From NCBI RefSeq assembly GCF_002575655.3, contig NC_053036.3, forward strand, positions 194,092,788 to 194,156,787: 64,000 nt of DNA, written 5' to 3'. Shown here piece after piece: positions 24,599 through 36,381 of this stretch. Numbering within the stretch: the stretch's first letter is position 1; each line of letters begins with the position of its first letter. The notes beneath the pieces were generated by a model, which did no database searches, was not told where the DNA came from, and worked only from the letters and a program-made list of their open reading frames with translations. Position numbers and translations under genes: made by a program. The DNA comes from Aegilops tauschii subsp. strangulata (Eukaryota > Streptophyta > Magnoliopsida > Poales > Poaceae).

Positions 24599-27343
24599 TG
24601 TAGCGACCCGACCTCAAACGCTCAAGTCTCTGTGCTTCAGTGTCATCCCTGAATCGGTAATGCTGACACACATAGTACTCGAAGGATTTATAACAGAGTA
24701 GCAATCACACACATATTACATCGAATGTCTCAAAAGAGAACTTATTACAATAAATATGGCTAAAGGCCATCTAATACAATAACAACGGAAGGCTTGGAAG
24801 ATAAAGTGAGTCCATCAACTCCAACGGCATAGCTGAGCTGCACGGCAACGACCTAACGAACCTTACTCCTCGTCTGAAAAGTCTGCAACATAATACGTTG
24901 CAGCCCGGAAATGGGTCAACACATGGAATATGCTGGCAATATAACACAGTAGAGCAAGAACAGAATAATGCTATCACTACATGCATATTTGGCTGGTGGA
25001 AAGCTCTATGGTTATAGTTTTTGCGAAAAGCCAATTTTTTCCTACAACAAAGGAATAGATTTTATTTAACTATCATGGTAGTTGAAACATCATTGAGAAG
25101 GTTCCTCCAACTCAATCCCAATTAAAGTAATTACCAACCCAACAATATTAATTTGGAGTGATGAGATACTTAGGATACTCCAAGTACTAGATACTCAAGA
25201 TTGTCCATAACCGGGAACACAGCTAACCATGATTAGATTGTACACTCTGCAGAGGTTTGCGCATTTTTCCCCACAATAATCGATCTCCTCCGTTGGATTT
25301 CTTGTACTACATGGTGTTTGAGAAATGGATGACCCAGACACAGTCTTTCAGAAACATTAACTCTTTACTCCGGGCAGACCATACCAACCTACATCCCTCT
25401 ACCTGCTGATCCACCTCCTCAAGAGCTCATGCAACCTACTCAACTATGCTAGAGCCCATAATAGCTTGTGGCTGCACACGGAAGTTTCTAGCATGAAAAT
25501 ATCTTAGTTCCCTTTGAGCCTGGGTGGCAGACCTTAGGATGATCACACGGGTACTCCGGGATATCCTAGGACAACACTGGATTCTCCAGGTGCCCAACAA
25601 GCAATCCACCCAGATGTGTATTAAAGTTGCCACATTAAGTTGTACCATTAATTAACAATCTCACATCTGTCATGGATTCACTCACCCAATCCACGTCTAC
25701 GAGCATAGCATAGCAATATAAGCAATACGTAGAAGTAACTCCCAAGGGTTTGAATATAACAGGGTAATAGGTTCTACCTCATCAACTACTTCCCAACCCA
25801 CATGTTAATCACATCCTAATCATGCAATGTTTGAGGATTGGAGCTAATGCATAAAAACTGGGTATGAAAAGAGTATGATCAATGTGTTACTTGCCTTGTT
25901 GACGATCCGCAAAACCTAGGGACTCGTAGTAGCACGCTTCGCACTCCGGAAATTCTATCGCAAACAAACAATAGCATACATAAGCAATCAAGCAAAGAAG
26001 CACGGGTAAATCTCAAATAAGAAGAACTAACCAGAAAGTTCAACTTAAGAACTCCGGTTTGCAAAAAGAATCAAATCAAACGGAGCATCGAAACTCAAAC
26101 TGCGAAAGAAACAAGGTCCGTTTACTAATCTGGACTAAAGTAAAATTTTACAGTACCAAAATCTTGTTCAAGTTGATTAAACAGAAAGAGGGTTTCGAGA
26201 CGAAGATCTAGGCGCTTGAATTGTTTGATTCCGATAAACGAGCGAAAAGATAAACTGAAACAAAAATCGGATCAGAAATCGCGATCGAAAATAACTATGA
26301 AAAAATCTGAGAAAAAGAAAAACTGACGAACAGGCTAACGAACGAACGTTCGCTGTATGCGGCTAACGAGTGAACACCGTTCGTTAAAACGAACGTACGG
26401 ACGAACGTCCGCTAAATAAACTAAGCCGGAAAACCGGCGAACCGATCTAAAAAAACGAACCTAGGGTTTTCTAAAAAACTGAATCGGTTTAAAAAAACGA
26501 ACGGCGGCAACGGCGGCTTATACCTCCGGCGAGGCGGGGCGGCTCCAGTGAGGTGGGCTGCGGTGGCGCGTGGTGCGGGGTGGCGCGTGGCAGGCGGCGG
26601 CGCGGGCTAGGCGGCGGGGCGGCAACGGCAGCGGCGGCGGGGTTCGGTGGCGGCGGGGTTCGGGGGTGGTGAGGGGGGCGGGGGCGGCGTATATAAAGGA
26701 GGAGGTGGGGTTGCTTGGGGGAGGGGGCAAGGCGGTGCGGGGAGGAGTCCCGGCCGGACTCGGCTTCGGGCGGCGGCGCTCGCGCGGAAGACGGTGGCTG
26801 GGCGGTTGGGCCGGCTCGGCTGGGCTTCGGCCCAGTCGGGCGCTGGAGTTTTTTTAAATAATTTCACCGAAACTTAAATAAATCCTAGAAAATAAAATAA
26901 AAATCTAGAAATGCCAAAACAAATTTTCACCGTCTAAATAAAATATTTAGAACGAGATGAACATTTTCTTGGCCCTAAAATGCAACTTTGAAAAACGTGC
27001 AATTTTTCTAATGCAAATAAAATAGCAATAAAATCCGAATAAAATCAAATATTTGATTATAATATTTTTCCCCCAATATTTCAATTATTTTGGAGAAGTC
27101 ATATTATCTGCTCTCATATATTTTAATTATGAAATATTTTCGGAGAGAAAAATAATTAAAACCAAAAATCCTCGTTTCAATATTTGATAGAATTCAAATA
27201 TGAAAACAGTGAAATCCCCAACTCTCTCCGAGGGTCCTTGAGTCGCTTAGGATTTCGAGGATCGCGAAACGAAATGCAGCAAAATATGATATGCATGAAT
27301 GATCTATGTATAACATTCCAAATTGAAAATTTGGGATGTTACA
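24599..27343. mobile_element. LTR-like element TGTAGCGACCCG...GGGATGTTACA, no TSD
   Basis: The segment has TGTA...TACA ends. On the minus strand it starts TGTAACATCCCAAATTTTC and ends GGTCGGGTCGCTACA, a recognisable cereal LTR type. It contains a GC-rich stretch (26500-26850) with a TATATAAAGG box near 26690, flanked by AT-rich sequence, and no coding frame I trust. The flanking 5-mers differ (TATCT at left, ACCTT at right). The flanks belong to Angela sequence in opposite orientations, so this is not a simple insertion. Confidence 0.65.
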
Positions 27344-28996
27344 ACCTTCTCCCGAATTGGAAAGTAGTTCATCACAGAAATCAGTTCCAGTGATGCCTAC
27401 ACCAATTAGTGAGGAAGTTAATGATCATGATCATGAAATTTCAGATCAAGTCACTACCGAACCTCGTAGTCAACCAGAATACGTTCCGCACCAAAGTGGT
27501 ACGATAATCCTGTTTTGGAAATCATGTTACTAGACCATGACAAACCTATGAACTATGAGGAAGCGATGATGAGCCCAGATTCCACGAAATGGCTTGAGGC
27601 CATGAAATCTGAAATGGGATCCATGTATGAGAACAAAGTGTGGACTTTGATTGACTTGCCCGATGATCGGCGAGCCATTGAGATTAAATGGATCTTCAAG
27701 AGGAAGACGGACACTGATAGTAGTGTAACTATCTACAAAGCTAGAATTGTCGCAAAAGGTTTTCGACAAGTTCAAGGTGTTGACTACGATGAGAGTTTCT
27801 CACTCGTATCTATGCTTAAAGTCTGTCCGAATCATGTTAGCAATTGCCGCATTTTATGAAATTTGGCAAATGGATGTCAAAACTGCATTCCTTAATGGAT
27901 TTCTTAAAGAAGAGTTGTATATGATGAAACCAGAAGGTTTTGTCAATCCGAAAGATGCTAACAAAGTGTGTAAGCACCAGTGATCCATCTATGGACTGGT
28001 GCAAGAATCTCGGAGTTGGAATGTACGCTTTGATAGTGTGATCAAAGCATATAGTTTTATACAGACTTGCAGTGAAGCCTGTATTTATAAGAAAGTGAGT
28101 GGGAGCAGTACAGCCTTTCTGATAAGTATATATGAATGACATATTGTTGATCGAAAATGATGTAGAATTTTCTGGAAAGCATAAAGGAGTGTTTGAAAGG
28201 AGTTTTTCAAAGAAAGACCTCGGTGAAGCTGCTTACATATTGAGCATCAAGATCTATAGACATAGATCTAGACGCTTGATAAGATTTTTCAATGAGTACA
28301 AACCTTGATAAGATTTTGAGGGAGTTCAAAATGGATCAGTCAAAGAAGGAGTTCTTGCCTGTGTTGCAAGGTGTGAAGTTGAGTAAAGACTCAAAACCCA
28401 ACAACGACAGAAAATAGAAAGAGAATGAAAAGTCATTCCCTATGCCTCAGTCATAGGTTCTATAAAGTATGCTATGTTGTGTACCAAACCTATTGTGTAC
28501 ATTGCCATGATTTTAGCAAGGGGGTATGATATTGATCCAGGAGTTGATAACTTGACAGCGGTCAAAATTATCCTTAGAAGACTAAGGAGATATTTCTCGG
28601 TTATGGAGGTGATAAAGAGTTCGTCGTAAAGAGTTACACCGATGCAAGCTTTTACACCGATCCGGATGACTCTGAGTCTCAATCTAGATACATATTGAAA
28701 GTGGGAGCAATTAGCTAGAGTAGCTCCATATAGAGCATTGTAGACATAGAAAATTTACAAAATACATACGGCTCTGAATGTGGCAGACCCGTTGACTAAA
28801 CTTCTCTCACAGGCAAAACATGATCACTCTTTGGGTGTTAATCACATATAGATGTGAACTAGATTATTGACTCTAGTAAATCCTTTGGGTATTAGTCACA
28901 TGGAGATGTGAACTAATCACATAAAGATGTGAACTATTGGTGTGAAATCACATGACGATGTGAACTAGATTATTGACTCTAGTGCAAGTGGGAGAC
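27344..28996 (+). pseudogene. Outer Angela pol 3' part (integrase tail, RT, partial RNase H)
   Basis: The sequence resumes in the linker after integrase (TPISEEVNDHDHEISDQVTT). It continues through YEEAMMSPDSTKWLEAMKSE, DLPDDRRAIEIKWIFKRKTD and VAKGFRQVQGVDYDESFS, then IWQMDVKTAFLNGFLKEELY in another frame, and SIYGLVQESRSWNVRF. YVDD reads YMND and is out of frame with the preceding block. The RNase H region is truncated (YILKVGAIS then stop). The 3' end has AKHDHSLGV and the polypurine-rich AAGTGGGAGAC before the LTR at 28997. No functional enzyme remains. Confidence 0.87.
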
Positions 28997-29518
28997 TGAA
29001 GGAAATATGCCCTAGAGGCAATAATAAAGTTGTTATTTATATTTCCTTATATCATGATAAATGTTTATTATTCATGCTAGAATTGTATTAACCGGAAACT
29101 TAGTACATGTGTGAATAAATAGACAAAACAGACTGTCCCTAGTATGCCTCTACTTGACTAGCTCGTTAATCAAAGATGGTTATGTTTCCTGACCATAGAC
29201 ATGTGTTGTCATTTGATGAACGGGATCACATCATTAGAGAATGATGTGATGGGTAAGACCCATCCGTTAGCTTAGCATTATGATCGTTAAGTTTTATTGC
29301 TATTGCTTTCTTCATGACTTATACATGTTCCTCAAACTATGAGATTATGCAACTCCCGAATACCGGAGGAACACCTTGTGTGCTATCAAACATCACAACG
29401 TAACTGGGTGATTATAAAGATGCTCTACAGGTATCTCCGATGGTGTTTGTTGAGTTGGCATAGATCGATATTAGGATTTGTCACTCCGTGTATCGGAGAG
29501 GCACTACTAGGAAAAGGC

Positions 29519-29815
29519 CTGCTAGTGGCGCACCAGTTTTGCCTACTAATGGCGCACTATTGGTGCGCCACTAGCACCATGCCATTAGAATTAAATACTA
29601 ATGGCGCACCCCTGGTGCGCCATTAGTATCTGGTATACTAATGGCGCACCACGCAGTGCGCCATTAGTATAGCCCACCATGCGCCATTAGTATGCCTCCC
29701 AGGGGCCATATTTACCCATGTGCCTTGGCATACTAATGGCGCACTGGGGGGTGATGCGCCATTGGTGTCCTTTCTGCAGTGCGCCATTAGTGTGCTGAGT
29801 GGTGCGCCATTAGTC
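29519..29815. repeat. CACTA left subterminal repeat array
   Basis: Repeated ACTAATGGCGCACC and GGTGCGCCATTAGT units in both orientations, often as closely spaced inverted pairs. In CACTA elements such repeats bind the TNPA-type protein and bring the ends together. Confidence 0.9.
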
Positions 29816-30059
29816 TGAATATTAGGGATTTTTTTTCTTTTCTGATATTTGCACAGGTTACAAAATATATTACTGCACATAATATAAAGAGCACAACATA
29901 TAAACAGCAGATTTATCGAATACAATAGAAGATTAGTCTCCGAATACAATTCATCATATTAGTCTCCGAATTTCAAATACCGAACAAAGTTATAACATTA
30001 CAAGTCTCGAAACCGCGAGTAGCGAGTTTGTCTTCACATTACAAGTCGATATCGATCAT
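29816..30059. other. CACTA 3' untranslated sequence
   Basis: AT-rich sequence between the left repeat array and the viroplasmin-domain ORF. It probably holds the 3' end of minus-strand transcripts. I see no reading frame. Confidence 0.4.
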
Positions 30060-30314
30060 CTAAACTACCATCACATAGAAGAGAGCTGCGGTCATCACGA
30101 TTAGCATCATCGCGATGAAACTGGTCTTCATCCGGTTCCTCCTCCGCTCCCTCCTCTCTCCCGCTAGATAGCGCGCGTATCTAACTTCCGCCTCCGCCCT
30201 AGTGGTGTACCCTTTGTAACTGTTACCGCTGAAACGGTGAACCTGTCTCCGACACTCCTCCCAGTCGTCGTAGACTCCGGGAACCTTACCCTTGTACACG
30301 ACATACGACGGCAT
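30060..30314 (-). CDS. Viroplasmin/RNase H1 N-terminal domain protein with C-terminal membrane segment
   Basis: From the ATG at 30314-30312 the 84-residue product reads MPSYVVYKGKVPGVYDDWEE, CRRQVHRFSGNSYKGYTTRA and EAEVRYARYLAGERRERRR. This is the compact fold shared by the RNase H1 N-terminus and caulimovirus viroplasmin, which binds RNA/DNA hybrids or double-stranded RNA. The C-terminus (SFIAMMLIVMTAALFYVMVV) is one hydrophobic segment, so the protein may be a tail-anchored membrane protein. I chose the internal Met because a splice-acceptor-like TATATAG lies just upstream and the preceding residues are not conserved in type. Such ORFs occur in Triticeae CACTA elements; no role is known to me. 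Confidence 0.65.
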   Translation of the reverse strand: MPSYVVYKGKVPGVYDDWEECRRQVHRFSGNSYKGYTTRAEAEVRYARYLAGERRERRRNRMKTSFIAMMLIVMTAALFYVMVV

Positions 30315-31139
30315 CTCTATATATGCACTAGCCAAACAAAACGTTAGTAGCAATTCACAGACAATACATAAGCAATATATAAGTATGCAACAAAAGGATC
30401 GGAAGAGAAAAGCAACACATTAATAGCACGATTCATGGTCCTACTAATAAATAGCATCGATTACTTATAAGTTGAAGGACTGTCCAAACCAAAGAGACAT
30501 ACAAGTTCATTAAAGTTTAATATTACAACATGAGCCAATCGACATTTCAGAACTACATAGCATCACTACTTTCGACTCGACTCAGGGACCGGAGCGTGGA
30601 TGAAGCCGCCGTCTTTCGTGATGGTCATGAAATCGCGGGCGTTGTCAGCCTGCATTTGTAGCGTTGTTTCTATCTCACTGTTGGACGGTTGATGTCTGAC
30701 ATAGAACTGCCCCGAGGTACGAAGGACATCTTGATGGATGATTTCCGCAAACTCCGACTGGATGCGAAAGAATTCTTGTCTGATGTCCGCGTCCTGGATT
30801 GCCGACAAGCGTGCGGCCCAATCTTTGAGATTATTTGGTAGCAGAAGGTGATTATGGTCCCGTACGATCGCCCGCATGTGATGGAGGGCGTAGTAGGCAT
30901 CCTTCTGACCGCCAGGCGGCTGCTTGACACAGGAGAACGTCGTATTGTGGCTGAAGATGTGCTTGCCGTATTTACGAACTGGCCTTCTGAAGGTGCCTCC
31001 AGATTTGGCGTAGCCGGGGAGAACATCATCAAGAACTTTCTTGATATTTGTGTAGTCTATCTTCGACTGACGGTCCGGGTCGAAATACGTGGCCATGGAA
31101 TATTTCGGGCTTAAGAGGATGAGTGTGCAATGTGTGTCA

Positions 31140-31221
31140 CTGCACAAAACACGGAATGTTAGAAAAAAATGATCGAAATCTAAGAAATCATGTGTTACGG
31201 GGCGGTCAGGGGATGACTTAC
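31140..31221 (-). other. Intron in the Ulp1-like region, copy 1
   Basis: The 82-bp segment starts GTAAGTCATCC and ends TTTTGTGCAG on the minus strand. Removing it fuses VPYFP to DDTHCTLILL in frame. The equivalent in copy 2 is 37399-37480. Confidence 0.75.
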
Positions 31222-33143
31222 TCGGGAAAGTAAGGCACGACGAAGTTATCCTTATCTGGGTTTGCTAGAATGACGCCTTCGAGGTATGAACTCGCGACTT
31301 GACGGTCCCCAGCTCTGCCCAAGATCTTGGCACGCATGTAGAAGGGGTCGACTATCACGATGTCCGCGGTCTTGTCTCTAATGATCTGCATCTCCATACT
31401 CAGCGAAAATAACCAAACGAAGGTGTAGTGCAGCGGATGAAGGTTAAACATAGCGAAGATGTCATCAAACCGCAGGACGATCGTACCCCCGATGGCGCTA
31501 TCCACAAAGCCCTTGCCCTCTGGCACCTTGGCCACGAAAACCGAGTATGCCACATCATTCTCGGAGAGGCGCCGCTTCTCTAAAGAAAGAACACTGTCAT
31601 GCAGACTCTGCATAGCACCGGTTGCAGCATTGAGCAGATTAGTCGGTAGCATCGGCCTACCCGCCACATGCACCCTCGTCGAGATATCCTTAGGTGAAGG
31701 TGGCCCGTCCTGAGCACGGATCGTACTCGGTGCCGGCTGGCTCGCACCGCCCTTGTTATTCTTTTGTTTCCGCCCTTCTTCCTCATCTCCTGTAATGGGA
31801 TCGAGTTCTGCTCAGAGACCGCCTTCTTGAGTGTGTTGGGCTGATAATATTCCGCACCTCGGCTATCTGAGGCTCGGTGAAGGCGGCAGCTGGAGGCGTC
31901 TCCTGAGAACTGAACGCCAGACGACGCCTATTGCAATTGGGTTTCTCCGCGGTACCAGCTCAATCGCGGTCGTCTTTTTCAGGGCTGGGTTCTTGAGAAG
32001 GAGGCCCGAAGAATTCGTCACCGTACCCATGTTCGGCAAAGTACTTATCGACGTTGGTAAATGTACCGTCGTCATTGTCGTCGTCGTCCGGATCCTGTGC
32101 CATATGCATGTCCGGATCCGGTGCCATAGGGATGTCCGGCATGTCCGGTAGCGTTGGGGTGGTCTTGCCATGGCTTGGCGCCGGCACGACTGGCGGTGTT
32201 GTCTGTGGGGTGGTGTCCCCCGCCCCCAAACGAATCTGGCTCTTCGGCCAAAGCAGGGGCCAGCTTACGCAGGCGCTGAGGGTCATCACATCATCTTCGT
32301 CGGCCCCAGCGGGTCGAATCGGAGGTAACAACTCGTCGAAGCCTGGCAGCACCCGAACCAGTTCAACCCTATACACGGTGGGTGGCATCAGATTACCGTG
32401 GAACACGGGGTTGCCCGGTTGAACGATTCTGCCCTTGGCGACATCGATCAACTCGCCGCCCACGAAGTGTAGGAGAGTGCATGGAATGTTGGCGGCGCCC
32501 TGCGAAAACATGTAGGGCGTTAGGGATGCCCAGTCAAAGGCAAGGAGATGAAGTCATCGGCCGAGAGGCTTAGTTACCGTGATGGCGTCGAGCTCGGCTA
32601 ATGTCGAGGCACCGCCAACGGCGGGTGTGCAACTGACGGAGGGGCCGCTTGCTGCCGAGGTGCCGGCCGGCGTACACCCGGGTGCATTAAGCTCCAATGC
32701 CCGTGCCGGCGCCAGAGACACCAATGGCCCCGCCTGCGCGTTGTGCGAGTTGCTGGCCGTGAAGCTGGGAACCGGGGATGGCCCCTGTTGGCCACCCGCA
32801 ATCCACGCCTGCAGCCCCTCAATCAAGCTAGGCACAATGGCGGTGAGCGTCGTTCCCAGTTCTTGTTGCACTTGCTCTTGGACAATCTCCGGAATCCGCG
32901 CCACTTGGGCCTTGAGTTCTTGAACCTCGCGCGACTGGCTTTCCGAGCTGGTCTTTTTCTCCTTTCGCCCACAGTGTTATAGTATGACGACCATTTTGTG
33001 GACAAGCCTTTGCCGGCCACACGACCAGCTGACGACGGCTTACTGAGCTTATCCTTGTTTTTCATTATGTTCAACGCCCTATTTAGAGTGCTATCCCAAG
33101 CTGGGGAGCTCTGAGACGACCCCGCGCTACTGCTTTCAGTCTC

Positions 33144-33236
33144 CTGCGGAAGGAATGTGAACCATTTAGAAATTTGGCTTCATTAACTAGAATGCAACCA
33201 TATATGTAGCTAATTACGCGGGGGTGTATTCCTTAC
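33144..33236 (-). other. Intron between En/Spm-like and coiled-coil parts, copy 1
   Basis: The 93-bp segment starts GTAAGGAATACACC and ends CCTTCCGCAG on the minus strand. Splicing joins TKALEKVL to ETESSSAGSSQSSPAW. The same signals are present in copy 2 (39406-39498). Confidence 0.7.
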
Positions 33237-34224
33237 CAGAACTTTCTCAAGCGCCTTGGTCTTCGGATCCGTGGTAAGCTCCTTTGTTACCGGGTCCTCC
33301 TTGTACTCAGCCCTGACATAGTTCCTGGTCTGCTTCTCACGGTATTTCTCGAAGCGGGGCAGTAGGCCTTGCTCGGCACGCTCCGCGTCCTCCTTGTCCC
33401 ATATAGGTTCCGCCATTCTGTAACCGCCGGGACCGAGTTTGTGGACCCCTAAGTTCAAGTCCCGCATCTCTTTCCCCCACTGACTTGATTCCTCGGATGC
33501 ACCGTTCTCGCACTTGATCTTGAACTCCTTGTAGTCATCTTCGCTAATCGAAGGATTTTTCGCCTTGATCTTCTCATAACAATCACCTTTGTTAATCATT
33601 CTCTTCACCGCGCTTCTCCAAGTAGACAGGGCCGTGCTCATCTTCGTGAGGGCGGCACTGTTCACTTTATTCCCTGAGAGGCGTGTGTTTGCAAACTCAG
33701 CGGGGAACTTGTATCGTTCGTGCAGCTTCGTGAAGAGGAGGTTGCGCAAATTCCCTCGGTCCTTATGCCTTAGGTTCTCGGTGTTGATCGAGACGGTGCT
33801 CCGGAGAATGCACCCGAGCTGAACCGAGTACCCCTTGACTAATTATGTGGGCACCGTTGGATCCCCGTCGTAGTTCACTTCAGTAAATTCCTCCTTGACG
33901 GTGCCGAGCACGTTCGGGCGCCGGTCCTTCCGTTGCCTCTTCGGTTGGCTGCCATCTATGCGTGCGCTGCCATCATCAGTGGTGGCATCCTCGGCGGCAC
34001 CATCAGTGGTGTCATCCCCGACACCACTAGGGGTTGTGTAGTCAGGATCGGTGTCTTCCACGGCGTCCTCATAGCGGTGAAGTTCTTCCTCCATCTCCTG
34101 GGACAGCTCCCAGAATGCCTTGCCGCCCGAACCGCCGCCTCATCGTTGTGGGCCATGTTTTGCTCTAAATAGGAAAAAAGTTTGGTCAAAAAGTTGGTTA
34201 TTGTCAAGGAACAAGATCATGGTC

Positions 34225-34392
34225 TTATCATTTAGGGTTTGTCGACACCGAGGCATCCTAAAAGCTAAGCTTTTATCATTTAGGGTTTGTCCATGCCGAG
34301 GCACCCTAAAAGCCTAAGCTTTCATCATCTAGGTTTTTATCGACACCGAGGCACCCTAAAAGCCAAGGTTTTATAATTTAGGGTTTGTCGGC
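34225..34392. repeat. 48-bp minisatellite, copy 1
   Basis: About 3.4 units of TTATCATTTAGGGTTTGTCG followed by ACACCGAGGCACCCTAAAAG and CTAAGCTT. Units differ by a few bases. It lies just upstream of the second gene. Confidence 0.85.
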
Positions 34393-34514
34393 TCTAAGTT
34401 GGGCCTAATCACTTGGCTCTATTGCCACCTATGGTTTAATGCAGCAAGAATAAAGGGGCAGTTGATCCTACTTAATTAAGTACTAAGATACCCCAGCCCA
34501 TGCATTAGTCGCAA

Positions 34515-34606
34515 GTACCCCATATGTCCTATTTTTAGCAAAGTCATGCTAAAATTCACGGAAAATTTCAGCATGACCTTTGTTGAAAATAGCACATGTG
34601 GAGTAC
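34515..34606. repeat. Long inverted repeat (hairpin), copy 1, decayed
   Basis: The left arm GTACCCCATATGTCCTATTT pairs with the reverse of AAATAGCACATGTGGAGTAC. Arms are about 43 bp around a short loop. The right arm has extra mismatches (TTTGTTGAAAATAGCACATG) compared with copy 2. Confidence 0.85.
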
Positions 34607-34793
34607 CCGAATTTGCCGGAACGGAAGTTAATCGACATTCCGGCAAACTCAAGGGCCTCTCGGGGTACCTGCAAAATCATCTCTTCCTTTCTTTCTTTAG
34701 TTTGAAATAGTAGTGGCCATGGTGATGGACACAGAGGGCCAAATTGCCAGCCAGATTTGCCTTAAAGATATTGCTGGACATAGAGGGCCAAAT

Positions 34794-34850
34794 AGTAGTG
34801 GCCATGGTGATGGACACAGAGGGCCAAATAGTAGTGGCCATGGTGATGAA
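34794..34850 (+). repeat. 36-bp tandem repeat, copy 1 (about 1.6 units)
   Basis: Units begin AGTAGTGGCCATGGTGATG at 34794 and 34830, with related partial units at about 34709 and 34782. Copy 2 has one more unit. Confidence 0.8.
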
Positions 34851-35880
34851 CAGTATAGGTACACCAAAAGCAGTGTTTTTGTCCCAACAAGTACAGGTTG
34901 TACTACTAGAAAACAGAAGAAATTTACAGCTATCCTAATAAAAACTTACAACCTGCAAGGAAACTAGAGATGCACACAAGTAATGGCTTAGTAAGGTGGA
35001 TGCTTCATGAGGGTCACCGTTTTATAGGATCTCAACCACAGGGGAATTCTTTTTTAAAAGAAGGGTACAGTATCATGCTTATTAATTGATAGTCATGGTA
35101 AGTGAACTACTCGAATGTTACATTTCAAGATATTCTTCAGCGCTATCCATCATGTGACAGAACAGTATGTAAGATTACTGAAAGTTCAGTGTGATAAGCC
35201 CTCACAAATGCTGGGTAACCAACTTACAGCTGACATGGTCAAATTTCAGTTAAGATACATACAGTAAAATAAAAACAAAAATGGACAGTAAACTGATAAT
35301 GACAGTAAACTATAATTTGTTACACAGATTTTCCTACTGAACATATAACTGAATGGACAGAAAAAGGGTGAAAAGATAACTGAATGCTAGGCTAAAATGG
35401 ACAGTAAACTGTAATTTGTTAACAGTTTACTGTGATTATCAGGTGTCATAATCTACTGAGTAGTCATGTCCCAGTCATGCATCCATGCATCCAGTGGCAA
35501 CATCTTGCATACATGGTCAGGAGTACATCAAAATCTATTGAGTAGTTCTTGTGCTCATCCAGTAGCAACATCTTTCATACATGATCAGTAGTCATGTACC
35601 AAATTTTTATTTAAACTGAATTTGCAAATCACCAAGAACTCTACTAGTTTCAGACTAGATTTACACTAAATACACTAGAGTATTTGACCAGTAGTCATGT
35701 GAACTCTTTGAATTTGTAAACACTTCCAGACTTGAGCATTGAGAGTTCACAATTGCAAAAAATGTCCCTTGTTCCTGAACTTGTATTGTACTCCCCAATA
35801 TTTCAATCTGATATTCTACAGTTTTATAAAAAAACAGTCCATGGGAAGGCTACAATCATTTGATCAAACACAGAATGTTT
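34851..35880. other. CACTA internal non-coding sequence, copy 1
   Basis: AT-rich sequence with several CAGTAAACTG-type motifs (GACAGTAAACTGATAATGAC and similar at 35285-35430). No credible reading frame on either strand. Confidence 0.55.
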
Positions 35881-36381
35881 ATGCAGTACAGAGAAGTGTT
35901 CAAAATTCAGTTACCACTGTTGCCTTGTTGATCTGTTGTACTTCTTTGATCTATTGTTGCTATTTCCCATGCTGTTAATCTGCTTCTTCACTCTCTAGTT
36001 GTTGTAGTTCTTGATCTGCTGCAGAGGAACACAGGCAGGGCAGTGAGAGGAGTAACACAGGCAGAGGAACAAGGTACTAGATCCAACTCAGGCAGAGGAG
36101 CAACACAGGCAGGGCAGTGGGAAGGCCGGCGTCGCCACGGTCAAGGGGAGGGAGGGAGGGAATGGGGAGGAAGGGTGGAGAGGGAGGAAGGAGGAAGGAG
36201 GAGAGGTACCTGGGCGGGCGCGGCCGGTCGCCGGAGGGGTCGGGGTCGGGGTCGGGGTCGGCGGCGGCGGGATGGTTGCGGGTCGGCAGCGGTCGTCGTC
36301 TTGCACCCCGTGCGGTCGTCGGTGGTGGGATGGTTGCGAGTCGGCGGCGGGATGGTTGGGGGTCGCGGCGGCTTGCTGTCC
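35881..36381. other. Spacer between the two CACTA duplication copies
   Basis: The left part is AT-rich. The right part (36030-36380) is GC-rich with purine runs (GGGAGGGAGGGAGG) and GGTCGGGGTCGGGGTCGG repeats. It supplies the proline-rich tail of the chimeric ORF at 36088-36573. This sequence has no counterpart at the other duplication edges. Confidence 0.6.

Larger units (their letters stand above)
30566..34190 (-). pseudogene. CACTA second gene, copy 1: TNPA/En-Spm-like plus Ulp1-like region
   Basis: Order on the minus strand: acidic N-terminus (AHNDEA, EDTDPDYTTPSGVGDDTTD); basic KRQRKDRRPNVLG; En/Spm-like block LLFTKLHERYKFPAEFANT, STALSTWRSAVKRMI, SSQWGKEMRDLNLGVHKLGP; intron 33144-33236 (GTAAGG...CAG); coiled segment REVQELKAQVARIPEIVQEQ; Pro/Asp-rich part; then KGFVDSAIGGTIVLRFDDIF, intron 31140-31221 (GTAAGT...CAG), and PDDTHCTLILLSPKYSMATY to CVKQPPGGQKDAYYALHHM. 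The last block resembles a Ulp1 (C48) peptidase, with His and Asp present but DA where CG is expected. Lesions: TAA at 33845-33843 (shared with copy 2), TGA at 31962-31960, and 1-bp deletions versus copy 2 near 31772, 31840 and 32971. Confidence 0.72.
30123..35880. repeat. CACTA internal duplication, copy 1
   Basis: This 5,758 bp segment matches 36382-42235 over its full length in the same orientation. Homology starts at GGTCTTCATCCGG and ends at CACAGAATGTTT. It contains the TNPA/Ulp1-like gene, its upstream hairpin and minisatellites, and the first part of the viroplasmin ORF. Copies are separated by 501 bp of different sequence (35881-36381). Confidence 0.95.

Noticed and set aside
26518..26877. 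Glycine- or proline-rich frames on both strands in the GC-rich part of the LTR-like element
   Set aside because: Low-complexity GC-rich sequence opens all frames. None has a domain or continues beyond the patch.
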